DNA of 64,000 nucleotides from an uncultured Phocaeicola sp. Its GTDB lineage: Bacteria; Bacteroidota; Bacteroidia; Bacteroidales; Bacteroidaceae. The translations under genes and the position numbers were made by a program. The DNA is taken from positions 1-64,000 of the forward strand of contig CANQSM010000003.1 of assembly GCA_947626525.1 (NCBI GenBank), written 5' to 3'. Every line of letters starts with the position of its first letter. The first letter of the stretch is position 1. Of this stretch, positions 52,964-61,735 are shown one piece after another. The notes beneath the pieces were generated by a model. The model was not told the origin of the DNA and made no database searches. It saw only the letters and a program-made list of their open reading frames with translations.

Positions 52964-54163
52964 TTATTCCGTTTTGTTGGAGAGATGGACGCAGCGTCCT
53001 TGAATCCGGTAAGTCAGGTCGCCTGTCAGCTCGAAAGCGTCGAGGAATGAGTTGATGTTTTCGTAACGTTTGATGGTACCCGTGTAGGTGAGCCGCTTTA
53101 ATGCCGGGTCTTCATAAATCACTTCCATGTTGTACCATCGCTCCAGCTTGGACATGATATTGTATAAAGTCTCGCCATGAAACGAGAAGATACCGTTTAT
53201 CCAGCCCACATAGTCCTCTATATCTACGTTCCGCTTTTCTATGCGGTCTACCCGGACAATGGCTTGTTCCCCGGGTGTCAGCTCTTGGAATTCGTCCAAT
53301 GGGGTGCTTACGCGCACTTTTCCGCGCGCCAATGTGGTGTAGCAGGCTTCGTTGCCGGGGTAAGCATCGATGTTGAAAGCCGTACCTAATACGCATACCT
53401 CTCCGTAGTGGGTGCGTACGATGAACGGGTGGACGGGGTCTTCGGCCACATCGAAGAAAGCTTCTCCCTCCAACATGACGATGCGGTGTTTCCCTTTGAA
53501 ATGTACCGGATAAGTGAGCTTGCTGTCGGAATTGAGGTGTACGGTGGTGCCGTCGGAAAGCACGACCGTATTTTCACCGCCTTTCGGTATGACGAATTTG
53601 TTGTAATCGTTATTTTTTTCGTTTTTGTCAGGTTCCTGGTGAATGGGCTGTTGCTTGGCCGGTATATACGAAAGTGTCCCTTGCTTATAGTTCACTTGTA
53701 TGTCCCCTTCCACTATGCTTAACTCTTGTTTTTCCACGCCAATCTGTTCTCCGTTGGCGAGTTCGAGCATGCCTTTCGCTTCGCCCGGTGTTAAAATGAC
53801 CAGTTCTTTTTTCTCCTTTGCTTCGTTGCGGTTAATCATATAGAACCCTATCAGCAGCAGCATGACAGCCGCGGTGGCGGCATACCATCGGTAATGATTC
53901 CTCCTATGGTGGAGCTTCTGCGCTGCGACAGGTTGGATTTGTCGCAGGAAACGGCGGTAAGCTTTTTGGCTGTCGTAGCGTGAATAGGTTTGGAATGCCT
54001 GCTCCAATTCTCTTCCTTTGCGTAGAGTTTTTATTTCTTCATTCAAGCGTGGGTGTTGTTTCAATAATTGATGGGCCTGAAGCGATTCATCGCCGGTTGC
54101 TTCCTTGGTCAATTGTTTTGTCAGTAATTCGGCGTCTTCATGTATGTGGAATAAATGTCTCAT
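52964..54163 (-). CDS. FecR-family anti-sigma factor
   Basis: The 399 residues span the inner membrane once (WYAATAAVMLLLIGFYMI). An N-terminal cytoplasmic domain of about 90 residues would hold the sigma factor. Outside, the FecR domain carries GGENTVVLSDGTTVHLNSDSKLTYPVHFKGKHRIVMLEGEAFFDVAEDPVHPFIVRTHYGEVCVLGTAFNIDAY. A DUF4974 C-terminus follows (GETLYNIMSKLERWYNMEVIYEDPALKRLTYTGTI). It is encoded 117 bp after the ECF sigma gene, the usual pairing. The normal third partner, a TonB transporter with an STN domain, is missing: the nearest SusC has none. Confidence 0.94.
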   Translation of the reverse strand: MRHLFHIHEDAELLTKQLTKEATGDESLQAHQLLKQHPRLNEEIKTLRKGRELEQAFQTYSRYDSQKAYRRFLRQIQPVAAQKLHHRRNHYRWYAATAAVMLLLIGFYMINRNEAKEKKELVILTPGEAKGMLELANGEQIGVEKQELSIVEGDIQVNYKQGTLSYIPAKQQPIHQEPDKNEKNNDYNKFVIPKGGENTVVLSDGTTVHLNSDSKLTYPVHFKGKHRIVMLEGEAFFDVAEDPVHPFIVRTHYGEVCVLGTAFNIDAYPGNEACYTTLARGKVRVSTPLDEFQELTPGEQAIVRVDRIEKRNVDIEDYVGWINGIFSFHGETLYNIMSKLERWYNMEVIYEDPALKRLTYTGTIKRYENINSFLDAFELTGDLTYRIQGRCVHLSNKTE

Positions 54164-54280
54164 GGTGTTCTTTTAATGTTTCTACTATTATTATATATAA
54201 GGTATGAAAAAGGGTGACAAGGAAAACGTTTTTTTTAAAATATTGCGGTATAGGTTGTCTTAATTTATGGCACAGAAACA

Positions 54281-54880
54281 CTAATTAAGAAATCCTCCTC
54301 CCCATGAAAGAATAAGCAATGCTATGCCATAAGCTTTGTTTTCTAACCTTTTACGCAGAAACTTGAAGCTCCGGCTGCGTTGTGTCTTGACGGTGTTCAT
54401 GCTTACCCCTAAACAATTGGCAATCTCCTCCCACGAGTATCCCTCGATGCGTAGCAGAAGGATACGGCGTTGTTCAGATGGCAGTTCTTCGATGCAGGTA
54501 TAGAGTTGCCGTATGGTTTCTTCCTTTACGGCTAAGGTGTAGAACCTTTCTTCTTCCTCCTCCTCTTCTTCTTTGCTTTTTTGCCGTATGGTTTCCAAAA
54601 TGGCATCGTGCAGCTGATGATTGCGGATGTAGAGCAAGGCATTGTTGTAGCAGGCGCGATAGAGATAGTTTGTCAGTTCTTTGATGTCGGTAAAGAGACG
54701 GTTCCCTTCCCAAATGGCGATGTATATGTCCTGTACCAAATCCTCTACATCCTCTTGTTGCTTGAGTATGTTGGCTACAAATGAACATAAGGCCGTATAA
54801 TAGTGGTTGTAAAAAAGCTCCCATCCATTCGGATCTTTTCGGTTGACAGCGGCTATGATGTATTCATCCTTATGATTCAT
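54281..54880 (-). CDS. ECF-type RNA polymerase sigma-70 factor
   Basis: The 199 residues start at ATG 54880 (MNHKDEYIIAAVNRKDPNGWELFYNHYYTALCSFVANIL); the track's longer start at 55048 adds an unrelated basic tail and runs through the terminator at 54986-55033. Region 2 includes EDVEDLVQDIYIAIWE; region 4 includes LPSEQRRILLLRIEGYSWEEIANCLGVSMNTVKTQRSRSFKFLRKRL. Between them is an unusual run of eight Glu (KSKEEEEEEEERFY), coded by a GAA/GAG repeat. It is followed by FecR and would be held inactive by it. The regulon is unknown. Confidence 0.93.
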   Translation of the reverse strand: MNHKDEYIIAAVNRKDPNGWELFYNHYYTALCSFVANILKQQEDVEDLVQDIYIAIWEGNRLFTDIKELTNYLYRACYNNALLYIRNHQLHDAILETIRQKSKEEEEEEEERFYTLAVKEETIRQLYTCIEELPSEQRRILLLRIEGYSWEEIANCLGVSMNTVKTQRSRSFKFLRKRLENKAYGIALLILSWGGGFLN

Positions 54881-54985
54881 GTTTGTTGGTTTGTATGGTA
54901 GGGCAGTTTGCCTTTTTTGTAAAAGTGATGGGTTAAATGGAATCAATGCAGATCTTTTCGTATTCGGTTCATGTAGCGGAGCGGC

Positions 54986-55033
54986 AAAAAAGCGGAAGAA
55001 GAAGGAATATGGCCTATTCTTTCTCCTTCCGGC
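54986..55033 (-). terminator. Intrinsic terminator of the succinate CoA-transferase gene
   Basis: On the minus strand a long imperfect stem, GCCGGAAGGAGAAAGAATA with TATTCCTTCTTCTTCCGC, is followed by TTTTTTGCC. It begins 24 bp after the stop at 55057 and insulates the ECF sigma gene. Confidence 0.7.
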
Positions 55034-55056
55034 GTTTGCCCTTGCCAATCAGTTTG

Positions 55057-56550
55057 TTACAGATAGTCGCTCCATTGTGTCAGTCGCATGTCACCCTTCC
55101 GGGCCAATGTGTCGTGCATGGCGAAAACAGCTCTCAGACAATGACAGGTTTGACCTTTGGACGAAATCTTCAGGTAATCCCAAAGGAGATTCTTATAATC
55201 CGGGTGTGCGCAATGCTCGATAATGGTTTTGGCACGTTCCATCGGACTTTTACCGCGTAAATCGGCTACACCTTGTTCCGTAACGATGATGTTGACAGAG
55301 TGTTCGCTGTGATCCATGTGAGCTACCATCGGCACGATTGCACTGATTTTACCCTCTTTGGCTACCGACGGGCAAGTGAAGATGCTGATGTATGCACCCC
55401 GTGTGAAATCTCCGGAACCTCCGATACCGTTCATCATCTTGGTTCCACCGATATGGGTAGAGTTGACATTGCCGTAAAGGTCTGCTTCGATAGCCGTGTT
55501 GATGGAGATAACTCCCAAACGTCGTACCAGTTCCGGATTATTGGAGATTTCCGACTGGCGGAGAACAAGTTTGTCACGGAAGAAAGCCATGTCGTCATAA
55601 ATACCTTGCAGACATTCGTTGGTTACCGTTAAGGAACAGGTGCTTCCGAATTTTACGCGTCCCTGACGGATTAATCCTACTATGGCATCCTGTAATACTT
55701 CTGTAAACATCTCGAACGGAGGAATGGTCTTATCTCTTCCCAAAGCACCTAACACGGCATTGGCAATGTTGCCTACTCCGCTTTGCAATGGGAGAAAGGT
55801 CGACGGAATGATTCCCCGGTGCATGTCCGCTGCCAGAAAATCGGCTACATTTTGTCCGATTTGGTCGGTTACCGGATCTGGTGCCGAGAACGAGCGGGCT
55901 TCATCCGGCTTGTTGACTTCCACGATGCCAACGATTTTTGCCGGGTCTACCTGTACATAGGGAACACCGATACGGTCGCTTGGCTTGAAAATGGGGATGG
56001 CCTTGCGGTAAGGCGGATCAAGCGGTTCGTACACATCATGCATTCCCATCATGTTTTTGCTGTGGGCGGCATTCAGCTCAATCACCACTTTGTCTGCCAG
56101 ACGGGCAATGGTCGGAGCGATACCTCCGGCTGCCGTCAGATATACTTTCCCGTCGGGAGTTACTTCGCAGGCTTCGAGAATAGCCAGATTCACTTTTCCC
56201 ATAAAACCGTAACGTATTTCTTGGGCCATTTGTGACAGGTGAATGTCGTTGTAAGCTATCTCTCCGTTGTTGACTGCTTTACGGAAATCAGCGTTTGTGG
56301 TGTAGGGAGCACGGTAACGGATGGCTTTTACTCTGGATAAGATACCATCGCACGAGTCGCCTGTAGAAGCACCGGTAAAGACTCCTATTTGAAAAGGATT
56401 CCCTTTCGCATGTTCCTCTTCAGCTATTTTTGCTATTTCAGGGGTTACAGCTTTAGGCGTTCCTGCCGGTGTAAAACCACTGAGCCCAATATTGTCTCCG
56501 TGCTTTACCAAGCTGGCTGCTTCCGCAGCAGAAATAATTTTAAATGCCAT
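55057..56550 (-). CDS. Acetyl-CoA hydrolase/transferase family protein (succinate:acetate or propionate CoA-transferase)
   Basis: The 497 residues cover the full family length. Motifs include GLSGFTPAGTPKAVTPEIA, VFTGASTGDSCDGIL, the catalytic-Glu region CSLTVTNECLQGIYDD, and GIGGSGDFTRGAYISIFTC with the CoA-binding glycines. Relatives transfer CoA between succinate and acetate or propionate. In Bacteroides this serves propionate formation through the succinate pathway, so propionyl-CoA:succinate CoA-transferase is the best guess. It is transcribed alone, with a terminator downstream. Confidence 0.92.
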   Translation of the reverse strand: MAFKIISAAEAASLVKHGDNIGLSGFTPAGTPKAVTPEIAKIAEEEHAKGNPFQIGVFTGASTGDSCDGILSRVKAIRYRAPYTTNADFRKAVNNGEIAYNDIHLSQMAQEIRYGFMGKVNLAILEACEVTPDGKVYLTAAGGIAPTIARLADKVVIELNAAHSKNMMGMHDVYEPLDPPYRKAIPIFKPSDRIGVPYVQVDPAKIVGIVEVNKPDEARSFSAPDPVTDQIGQNVADFLAADMHRGIIPSTFLPLQSGVGNIANAVLGALGRDKTIPPFEMFTEVLQDAIVGLIRQGRVKFGSTCSLTVTNECLQGIYDDMAFFRDKLVLRQSEISNNPELVRRLGVISINTAIEADLYGNVNSTHIGGTKMMNGIGGSGDFTRGAYISIFTCPSVAKEGKISAIVPMVAHMDHSEHSVNIIVTEQGVADLRGKSPMERAKTIIEHCAHPDYKNLLWDYLKISSKGQTCHCLRAVFAMHDTLARKGDMRLTQWSDYL

Positions 56551-56623
56551 AATAGTTTAAACTGTGTTATTAGATTTTTTGTATAGTTGTTTACATGTAC
56601 TTATGATTTTGGTAAAGAGCTCC

Positions 56624-56965
56624 CTATTCATATTTCCGTGTGAAAATCTCGGAGTAGATGAAAGCTTCGCGTGCTTTTTGGGGTGAACGCAGGCTTATCC
56701 GTGGTGTCTCATTTTTTTTCGGAACCGGATGTTGGCTTGTGGCTTGTTTGCTGCTTTTTGGCAAAGAAGCCTGTGACCGGAGGATAGCTTGGTCTATGCT
56801 TGTTTCTTGTGATATTTCAATCTTTTTTTCCGGCTCTTCATTTTCGCAATCGAATACGGGAGGGAAGGTTTCTTCGGCACTCTGTCTGTTTTTCTTTTTA
56901 TTTTGGGAGACAAAGCCGATGAACAGGACTCCGATAATGATTAAAAACTGAATGACATCTTCCAT
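56624..56965 (-). CDS. Small conserved single-pass membrane protein
   Basis: The 113 residues have one N-terminal transmembrane segment (VIQFLIIIGVLFIGFVS), a basic stop-transfer stretch (QNKKKNR) and a long polar, probably unstructured cytoplasmic part. The C-terminal SPQKAREAFIYSEIFTRKYE looks like a conserved motif seen in small Bacteroides membrane proteins; I do not know its function. A clear -7 box precedes it. It lies 73 bp upstream of the CoA-transferase on the same strand. Confidence 0.75.
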   Translation of the reverse strand: MEDVIQFLIIIGVLFIGFVSQNKKKNRQSAEETFPPVFDCENEEPEKKIEISQETSIDQAILRSQASLPKSSKQATSQHPVPKKNETPRISLRSPQKAREAFIYSEIFTRKYE

Positions 56966-56985
56966 AATTATATATATTAGTCTGC

Positions 56986-56993
56986 CAAAGATA
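56986..56993 (-). promoter_or_regulatory. -7 box of the small membrane protein gene (TATCTTTG)
   Basis: The minus strand reads TATCTTTGGC, 20 bp upstream of the ATG at 56965. Confidence 0.7.
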
Positions 56994-57025
56994 AGGATAT
57001 TATTTCAATCGGCATTATAAAAACA

Positions 57026-57056
57026 CTGAAAAAAAGGGAGCTTCACAGCTCCCTTT
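57026..57056 (-). terminator. Perfect intrinsic terminator with no gene upstream of it
   Basis: AAAGGGAGCT pairs with AGCTCCCTTT around a 4-nt loop. On the minus strand it runs into TTTTTTTCAG; on the plus strand into CTTTAACC. No annotated gene points into it on the minus strand between here and miaB. The 405-bp gap also holds a 16-codon plus-strand ORF (57077-57127) and the miaB promoter. Confidence 0.75.
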
Positions 57057-57325
57057 CTTTAACCTAAACCTTAACTATGAAAAAATCTAACGTTTTTTCT
57101 TTTGTCAAAAATGAGAAGAAAATCTAATAAACACAAGATTTGGCTCATTAAAGTTCTGATATTTAACAAACATTAGCTCTTTTGAAGATTAAATGGTAAC
57201 TTTTCCCACTTTTAATCTTTCATTTTATTATGAAAGGGCCACTAAAACTTATTATTCCGAATGTATGTTCCATTTCTTTCGTGATAAAACAGGCTGCTAC
57301 CATTTAGTAATCAAGATGTTTTATA

Positions 57326-57333
57326 TACCTTTG
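57326..57333 (+). promoter_or_regulatory. -7 box of miaB (TACCTTTG)
   Basis: TACCTTTGCA lies 37 bp before the miaB ATG. Confidence 0.75.
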
Positions 57334-57370
57334 CACTTTCAAACTTTAATTTCCAAATTTAGATAAAAGA

Positions 57371-58744
57371 ATGGTGAATAAAGAAAAAGAAGCAGACTTA
57401 AAATCTGCGACTGAAAATAGGAAACTATTTATTGAAACGTATGGTTGCCAAATGAATGTAGCAGACAGCGAGGTGATTGCTTCGGTTATGCAAATGGCTG
57501 GTTATCAGGTGTGCGATACGCTTGAGGAGGCGGATGCCGTGTTTGTGAATACTTGTTCTATCCGCGATAATGCCGAGCAGAAGATTCTGAACCGGTTGGA
57601 GTTTTTTTATGCGTTGAAGAAAAAACGGAAACATTTGATTGTCGGTGTGTTGGGTTGCATGGCCGAACGAGTGAAAGAGAACTTGATAGAGAATCACCAT
57701 GTGGATTTGGTGGCAGGTCCCGATGCTTATTTGTCGTTGCCCGAACTGATTGCTGCCGTGGAGGCGGGGGAAAAGGCCATGAATGTGGAGTTGTCCGCAA
57801 CGGAAACTTATCGGGACGTGATTCCTTCGCGTATCTGCGGGAACCATATTTCAGGCTTTGTCTCCATTATGCGAGGCTGTGATAACTTTTGTCATTATTG
57901 TATCGTTCCCTATACGCGAGGCCGGGAGCGCAGTCGTGATGTGGAAAGTATTCTGAACGAGGTGTGCGATTTGGTGGCAAAAGGGTATAAGGAAATTACC
58001 CTGTTGGGACAGAATGTGAATTCTTACCGTTTTGAAAAAGACGGGGAGACCGTGACTTTTCCCAAATTACTCCGTACTGTGGCTGAAGCAGTTCCGGGGG
58101 TGCGTGTCCGTTTTACGACTTCCCATCCGAAGGATATGAGTGATGAGACCTTGCAGGTGATAGCCGAGATGCCTAATGTATGCAAGCATATCCATCTGCC
58201 GGTGCAAAGTGGAAGCAACCGTATTCTTCAGTTGATGAACCGGAAGTATACACGCGAATGGTATTTGGACAGAGTGGTGGCTATCCGTCGTATCATTCCT
58301 GACTGTGGCTTGAGCACGGACATCTTTTCCGGTTTCCATTCCGAGACGGAAGAAGATCATCAACTCTCTTTGTCGCTGATGCGTGAATGTGGTTACGATT
58401 CGGCTTTTATGTTCAAATATTCGGAGCGTCCGGGAACTTATGCCTCCAGACATTTGCCGGATGATGTGCCGGAAAGGGTAAAGGTGCGTCGTCTGAACGA
58501 GATTATCGCTTTGCAGAATGAACTGTCGATGGAAAGCAACCAACGGTGTATCGGCAGGGTGTATGAGGTGCTGGTGGAAGGAGTCTCCAAACGTTCGCAC
58601 GACCAGCTGTATGGACGTACAGAACAGAATAAGGTAGTTGTGTTCGATCGAGGTGCCCATCGTATCGGAGAGTTTGTGAACGTTCGGATTACGGAATCCA
58701 GTTCGGCTACGTTGAAAGGCGAAGCGATGGAGAACGGGGAATGA
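57371..58744 (+). CDS. miaB: tRNA-2-methylthio-N6-dimethylallyladenosine synthase MiaB
   Basis: Radical-SAM methylthiotransferase acting on i6A37 of tRNAs. The N-terminal UPF0004 domain begins KLFIETYGCQMNVADSE and binds the auxiliary cluster. The radical-SAM cluster is RGCDNFCHYCIVPYTRGRERSR with C170, C174 and C177. The C-terminal TRAM domain follows (RCIGRVYEVLVEGVSKRSHDQLYGRTEQNKVVVF). The length of 457 residues is normal. It is transcribed alone from the promoter at 57326 and faces the histidine-kinase-like gene convergently. Confidence 0.97.
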   Translation: MVNKEKEADLKSATENRKLFIETYGCQMNVADSEVIASVMQMAGYQVCDTLEEADAVFVNTCSIRDNAEQKILNRLEFFYALKKKRKHLIVGVLGCMAERVKENLIENHHVDLVAGPDAYLSLPELIAAVEAGEKAMNVELSATETYRDVIPSRICGNHISGFVSIMRGCDNFCHYCIVPYTRGRERSRDVESILNEVCDLVAKGYKEITLLGQNVNSYRFEKDGETVTFPKLLRTVAEAVPGVRVRFTTSHPKDMSDETLQVIAEMPNVCKHIHLPVQSGSNRILQLMNRKYTREWYLDRVVAIRRIIPDCGLSTDIFSGFHSETEEDHQLSLSLMRECGYDSAFMFKYSERPGTYASRHLPDDVPERVKVRRLNEIIALQNELSMESNQRCIGRVYEVLVEGVSKRSHDQLYGRTEQNKVVVFDRGAHRIGEFVNVRITESSSATLKGEAMENGE

Positions 58745-58823
58745 TGTTGGCAGAAAGCGGCGTCCGCCAAAGCTCAGATGGAGAGGTAGCTTCTACCGGA
58801 TAAGCCGGTTTCAGTGCCCCATA

Positions 58824-60320
58824 TCAGACACGTTGCTCCAACACGAACCGGGTGCCTTTTTTATAGGTGGTATCTAACGTCAGGCTACCGTTCAGCTTAT
58901 AGGCTATCAGGCTGCATATAGGCAGGCCGAACCGGCTTCCTTTGGTTAGGTCCTGAATGCGTGCGAAAGGCTTGAATAGCCGGTCAATCTCTTCGGAGGC
59001 GATTCCGCACCCCGTGTCGCTCAGTATGTACTGATACAGGTGCGCGCTTCTTTTCTTGAATTCTAAGGTGATTTTGCCTTGTTCCGTATGTTTGGCCGCA
59101 TTTCTGAGTAGATGTAGCAGGAGGCGTTCTATCTCTTCTGCGTTGGTTTTTATCCTTATGCGGGGAGCGTTTACCACCGCTTCCACCTCTGGCTTGAAGT
59201 CGGCTTTGGCTTTTTCCATGATATTTTCGCACAGCGTGTTAACATTTGTCTCGCTTAGTGGGTAGAGTTGTTCGCGTTCATCTTCCAGCCAGGCATAGGT
59301 TTGGACATCCTTCAGCAGATGTTTCAGTGCGGTGATGTTCGTGTGCAGGATTTCGGTCGAGGAGATGTTTTCTACCGCCTTCTCCATTGTGTTCAGCGCA
59401 GGTTCGATGTGGAAACTGATGTCCGCAATGAAGCTTGATTTTTGCCGGTTGTTTTCGTTGGCTATTTGCAGACTGTGTTCCAGCTTTTTGCACCGGCGTT
59501 TGTGCCTCAGCGACAGGGTGGCTATCCAAAGGAGCGCGATGATTGACGCAGCGGCGATGAGGCCGAGCGTAATCATGGCCGACAGCTGGATCGTCGCTTG
59601 ACCTCGCAGCTCTTCCACTGTATCCTGCAAGTGTTTGTATTCACGTTGCAGGGAAGTCAGTTCTTGGACTGTCTTGACGGCCCGGATAGAATCCTGCCAC
59701 GAGGCGTACAAGGTGCCTATTGCAGCGGTCAGTGGGGCGTTGCGTTTCTTTTCGGCATATTTCAGCATGTCCTGGTAACACTGTCTGATTCCCTGTTCGT
59801 CCTTGCCGGCAGTTCGTTTGTTAAGTAGTTGCCTGTAAAAGCCTAGACTTTTGTCCGTCATGCCGGCGGTGTGGTAGTAGTTTGCTTCAGTCAGCAGCAG
59901 ATCCTCGTACAGAGAATCCGATTGCAGTTTATCGGTATAGGCGTGCAGCACTTTCAGCATCCGACTGCATTGTTCATGCCTTTTCAGGTTCGTGTACATG
60001 CGCAGCCGTTCCTTGTCGAGGATGAAACGCAGCATGTAGTCAGGTTTCTTGGTTTGCTGCTCCTCGTAATAAATCAGCGCGTCCATTTGGCTGCATGTGG
60101 AGAATGCTTCCTGATATTGTCCGTTTAGGGTGAAAAGCTTGCATACTTCTACTCCCTCTCTGATGGCGTTATCAATTTGCTTGTTCTCGGCATATCGGGT
60201 GAATTTGCCCCATCTGGCGTTTAACTCTTTAATGTTCGCTCCGGTTTCGGAACCGGTGGTTTGTGCCAGACCTGCCATGAAATGGCTTGCGAGGGCTAAT
60301 GTGAAGATAATCTTATTCAT
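58824..60320 (-). CDS. Histidine-kinase-like protein with TPR-type sensor and altered H box
   Basis: The 498 residues begin with a signal peptide (MNKIIFTLALASHFMAGLAQ). Periplasmic helical, TPR-like repeats (about residues 25-230), a coiled coil (LQREYKHLQDTVEEL) and one membrane helix (MITLGLIAAASIIALLWIATL) follow. The kinase half has NAAKHTEQ, DTGCGIASEEIDRLFKPF and SRFGLPICSLIAYKLNG, so ATP binding looks intact. The H box reads DISFHIEPALN: aligned to the usual SHExRTPLN, the phosphoacceptor position is Phe and the His is one residue later. No response regulator lies nearby. It starts 17 bp after pspC-like on the same strand. Confidence 0.85.
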   Translation of the reverse strand: MNKIIFTLALASHFMAGLAQTTGSETGANIKELNARWGKFTRYAENKQIDNAIREGVEVCKLFTLNGQYQEAFSTCSQMDALIYYEEQQTKKPDYMLRFILDKERLRMYTNLKRHEQCSRMLKVLHAYTDKLQSDSLYEDLLLTEANYYHTAGMTDKSLGFYRQLLNKRTAGKDEQGIRQCYQDMLKYAEKKRNAPLTAAIGTLYASWQDSIRAVKTVQELTSLQREYKHLQDTVEELRGQATIQLSAMITLGLIAAASIIALLWIATLSLRHKRRCKKLEHSLQIANENNRQKSSFIADISFHIEPALNTMEKAVENISSTEILHTNITALKHLLKDVQTYAWLEDEREQLYPLSETNVNTLCENIMEKAKADFKPEVEAVVNAPRIRIKTNAEEIERLLLHLLRNAAKHTEQGKITLEFKKRSAHLYQYILSDTGCGIASEEIDRLFKPFARIQDLTKGSRFGLPICSLIAYKLNGSLTLDTTYKKGTRFVLEQRV

Positions 60321-60337
60321 GATAAGTTTTCAATGTA

Positions 60338-60577
60338 TTATTCTGTTTTCCTTTCGTTCAGTCGCTCTTGCATGCGATCCTGATAACTTTTTTTTGGCAT
60401 CTTGGGCATTACCAACCATAAAATGATGTAAAGGACCAGACCGAAACCACCGAGTAAGATACAGAGTGCCCATACGACACGCACTAAAGTGGGGTCCCAG
60501 CCTAAGAAGTCGGCTACACCGCCGCATACTCCGGCAATCATTCTGTTGCTCGATTTGGTAAGTCTTCTGTTTTCCAT
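60338..60577 (-). CDS. PspC-domain small membrane protein
   Basis: The 79 residues form one PspC domain: RLTKSSNRMIAGVCGGVADFLGWDPTLVRVVWAL, then a transmembrane helix (ILLGGFGLVLYIILWLVMP) and a basic tail. PspC proteins act in envelope-stress responses, often with a membrane sensor. Its position directly before the histidine-kinase-like gene suggests the pair work together. It is preceded by a -7 box at 60678-60685 and an approximately 100-bp leader. Confidence 0.92.
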   Translation of the reverse strand: MENRRLTKSSNRMIAGVCGGVADFLGWDPTLVRVVWALCILLGGFGLVLYIILWLVMPKMPKKSYQDRMQERLNERKTE

Positions 60578-60677
60578 AACTCTTTGTACCTGTTTAGTTA
60601 AATTTGGGATATTAATGATAGATATCCGGAATCTTCCTTGTTGTGTGAGCCGGAAGACCCCGTTCGGTTATCCGACG

Positions 60678-60685
60678 CAAAATTA
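60678..60685 (-). promoter_or_regulatory. -7 box of the pspC-like/kinase operon (TAATTTTG)
   Basis: The minus strand reads TAATTTTGCG, 100 bp upstream of the PspC ATG. The gap to the divergent methyltransferase (258 bp) also holds TTTCTTTGCACC near 60763 on the plus strand, a near-match -7 box for that gene. Confidence 0.55.
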
Positions 60686-60835
60686 GGAAATTCAGTGAGC
60701 AGCAAGCCATAGGATTGTCTTAAAAGTTTCTAAATAAATAGTTTCTCAATCTATTTTATTTGTTTCTTTGCACCAAATTTGGGTGGCGTATGCCCTGCCG
60801 TAAAGGAAAGGTTATAAAAAAGGGATCTGACATCA

Positions 60836-61735
60836 ATGAATAAACTCACGATACAGGCTTGTCCATTATGCGGCGGAACTCACTTTAAGCATCATGTGGA
60901 TTGCATGGACTATTACGCTTCAGGGGAGGGATTTGCTGTGTATGAATGTGAAGATTGTGGCTTCCGTTTTACTCAAAACGCACCGGTTGAGCAAGAGATG
61001 AATGCCTATTATGCCACTCTCAATTATAGTTCGCACAGTAATACCCGTAAAGGGCTCATCAATCACCTTTATCATTATGTACGTTGGTATATGTTGAGCC
61101 GTAAGGCAAAATTGGTGCGCCGTGCATTGCATCGGAAAACGGGCCGTTTATTGGATGTAGGTACCGGAACGGGCTATTTTGTCCATGCGATGTATGAGAA
61201 AGGTTGGGATGTGGAGGCGATAGAGAAGAATGAACAGGCCCGGCAGTTTGTTTGGGAACATTTCGGGTTGAACGTAAAAAAAGAAGATGAACTTGGTTCT
61301 TTTTCTCCCTGTTCATTCGATGTCATTACCTTGTGGCACGTCATGGAACATATTGAACACCTGAACGAATTGTGGGAAACGCTATATACATTGTTGGATG
61401 AGAACGGTGTTTTGGTGGTGGTTGTGCCCAACAGTAATTCGTATGACGCGGTAAAATATGGGTCTCACTGGGCAGCATACGATGTGCCCCGTCATTTGTG
61501 GCATTTTACCCCTGCCACCATGCAGCAGTTCGGACTTAAACATCAGTTTGTACTGGAGCAGCACTACCCGATGCCTTTTGATGCATTCTACATTTCGATG
61601 ATGAGTGAACGCTATAAAGGCAGTGCTTTTCCTTTCATCAAAGGGATGTATGGAGGGGCAAGAGCTTGGATGGATACATTGGCCCGGAAAGGGAAAAGCA
61701 GTTCCGTTATCTATATATTTAGAAAGAAACAATAA
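60836..61735 (+). CDS. Class I SAM-dependent methyltransferase with N-terminal zinc-ribbon
   Basis: The 299 residues open with paired Cys motifs (CPLCGGTHFKHH and CEDCGFRFTQ) that probably hold a zinc ion. The SAM-binding loop is LLDVGTGTGYFVHAMYEKGWDVEAIEKNEQAR, and the motif VITLWHVMEHIEHLNELWETLYTLLDENGVLVVVVPN is typical of Methyltransf_11/23 proteins. A PRHLWHFTPATMQQF segment is common in glycan-related members. The substrate is unknown. Its stop overlaps the ftsX start (TAATG), so it leads the ftsX-DUF3098-uppP-truB series. Confidence 0.9.
   Translation: MNKLTIQACPLCGGTHFKHHVDCMDYYASGEGFAVYECEDCGFRFTQNAPVEQEMNAYYATLNYSSHSNTRKGLINHLYHYVRWYMLSRKAKLVRRALHRKTGRLLDVGTGTGYFVHAMYEKGWDVEAIEKNEQARQFVWEHFGLNVKKEDELGSFSPCSFDVITLWHVMEHIEHLNELWETLYTLLDENGVLVVVVPNSNSYDAVKYGSHWAAYDVPRHLWHFTPATMQQFGLKHQFVLEQHYPMPFDAFYISMMSERYKGSAFPFIKGMYGGARAWMDTLARKGKSSSVIYIFRKKQ

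Noticed and set aside
54881-55048. N-terminal extension of the ECF sigma factor in the ORF track
   Set aside because: The extra 56 residues are encoded by the CoA-transferase terminator and a low-complexity region, and sigma region 2 starts normally at ATG 54880.
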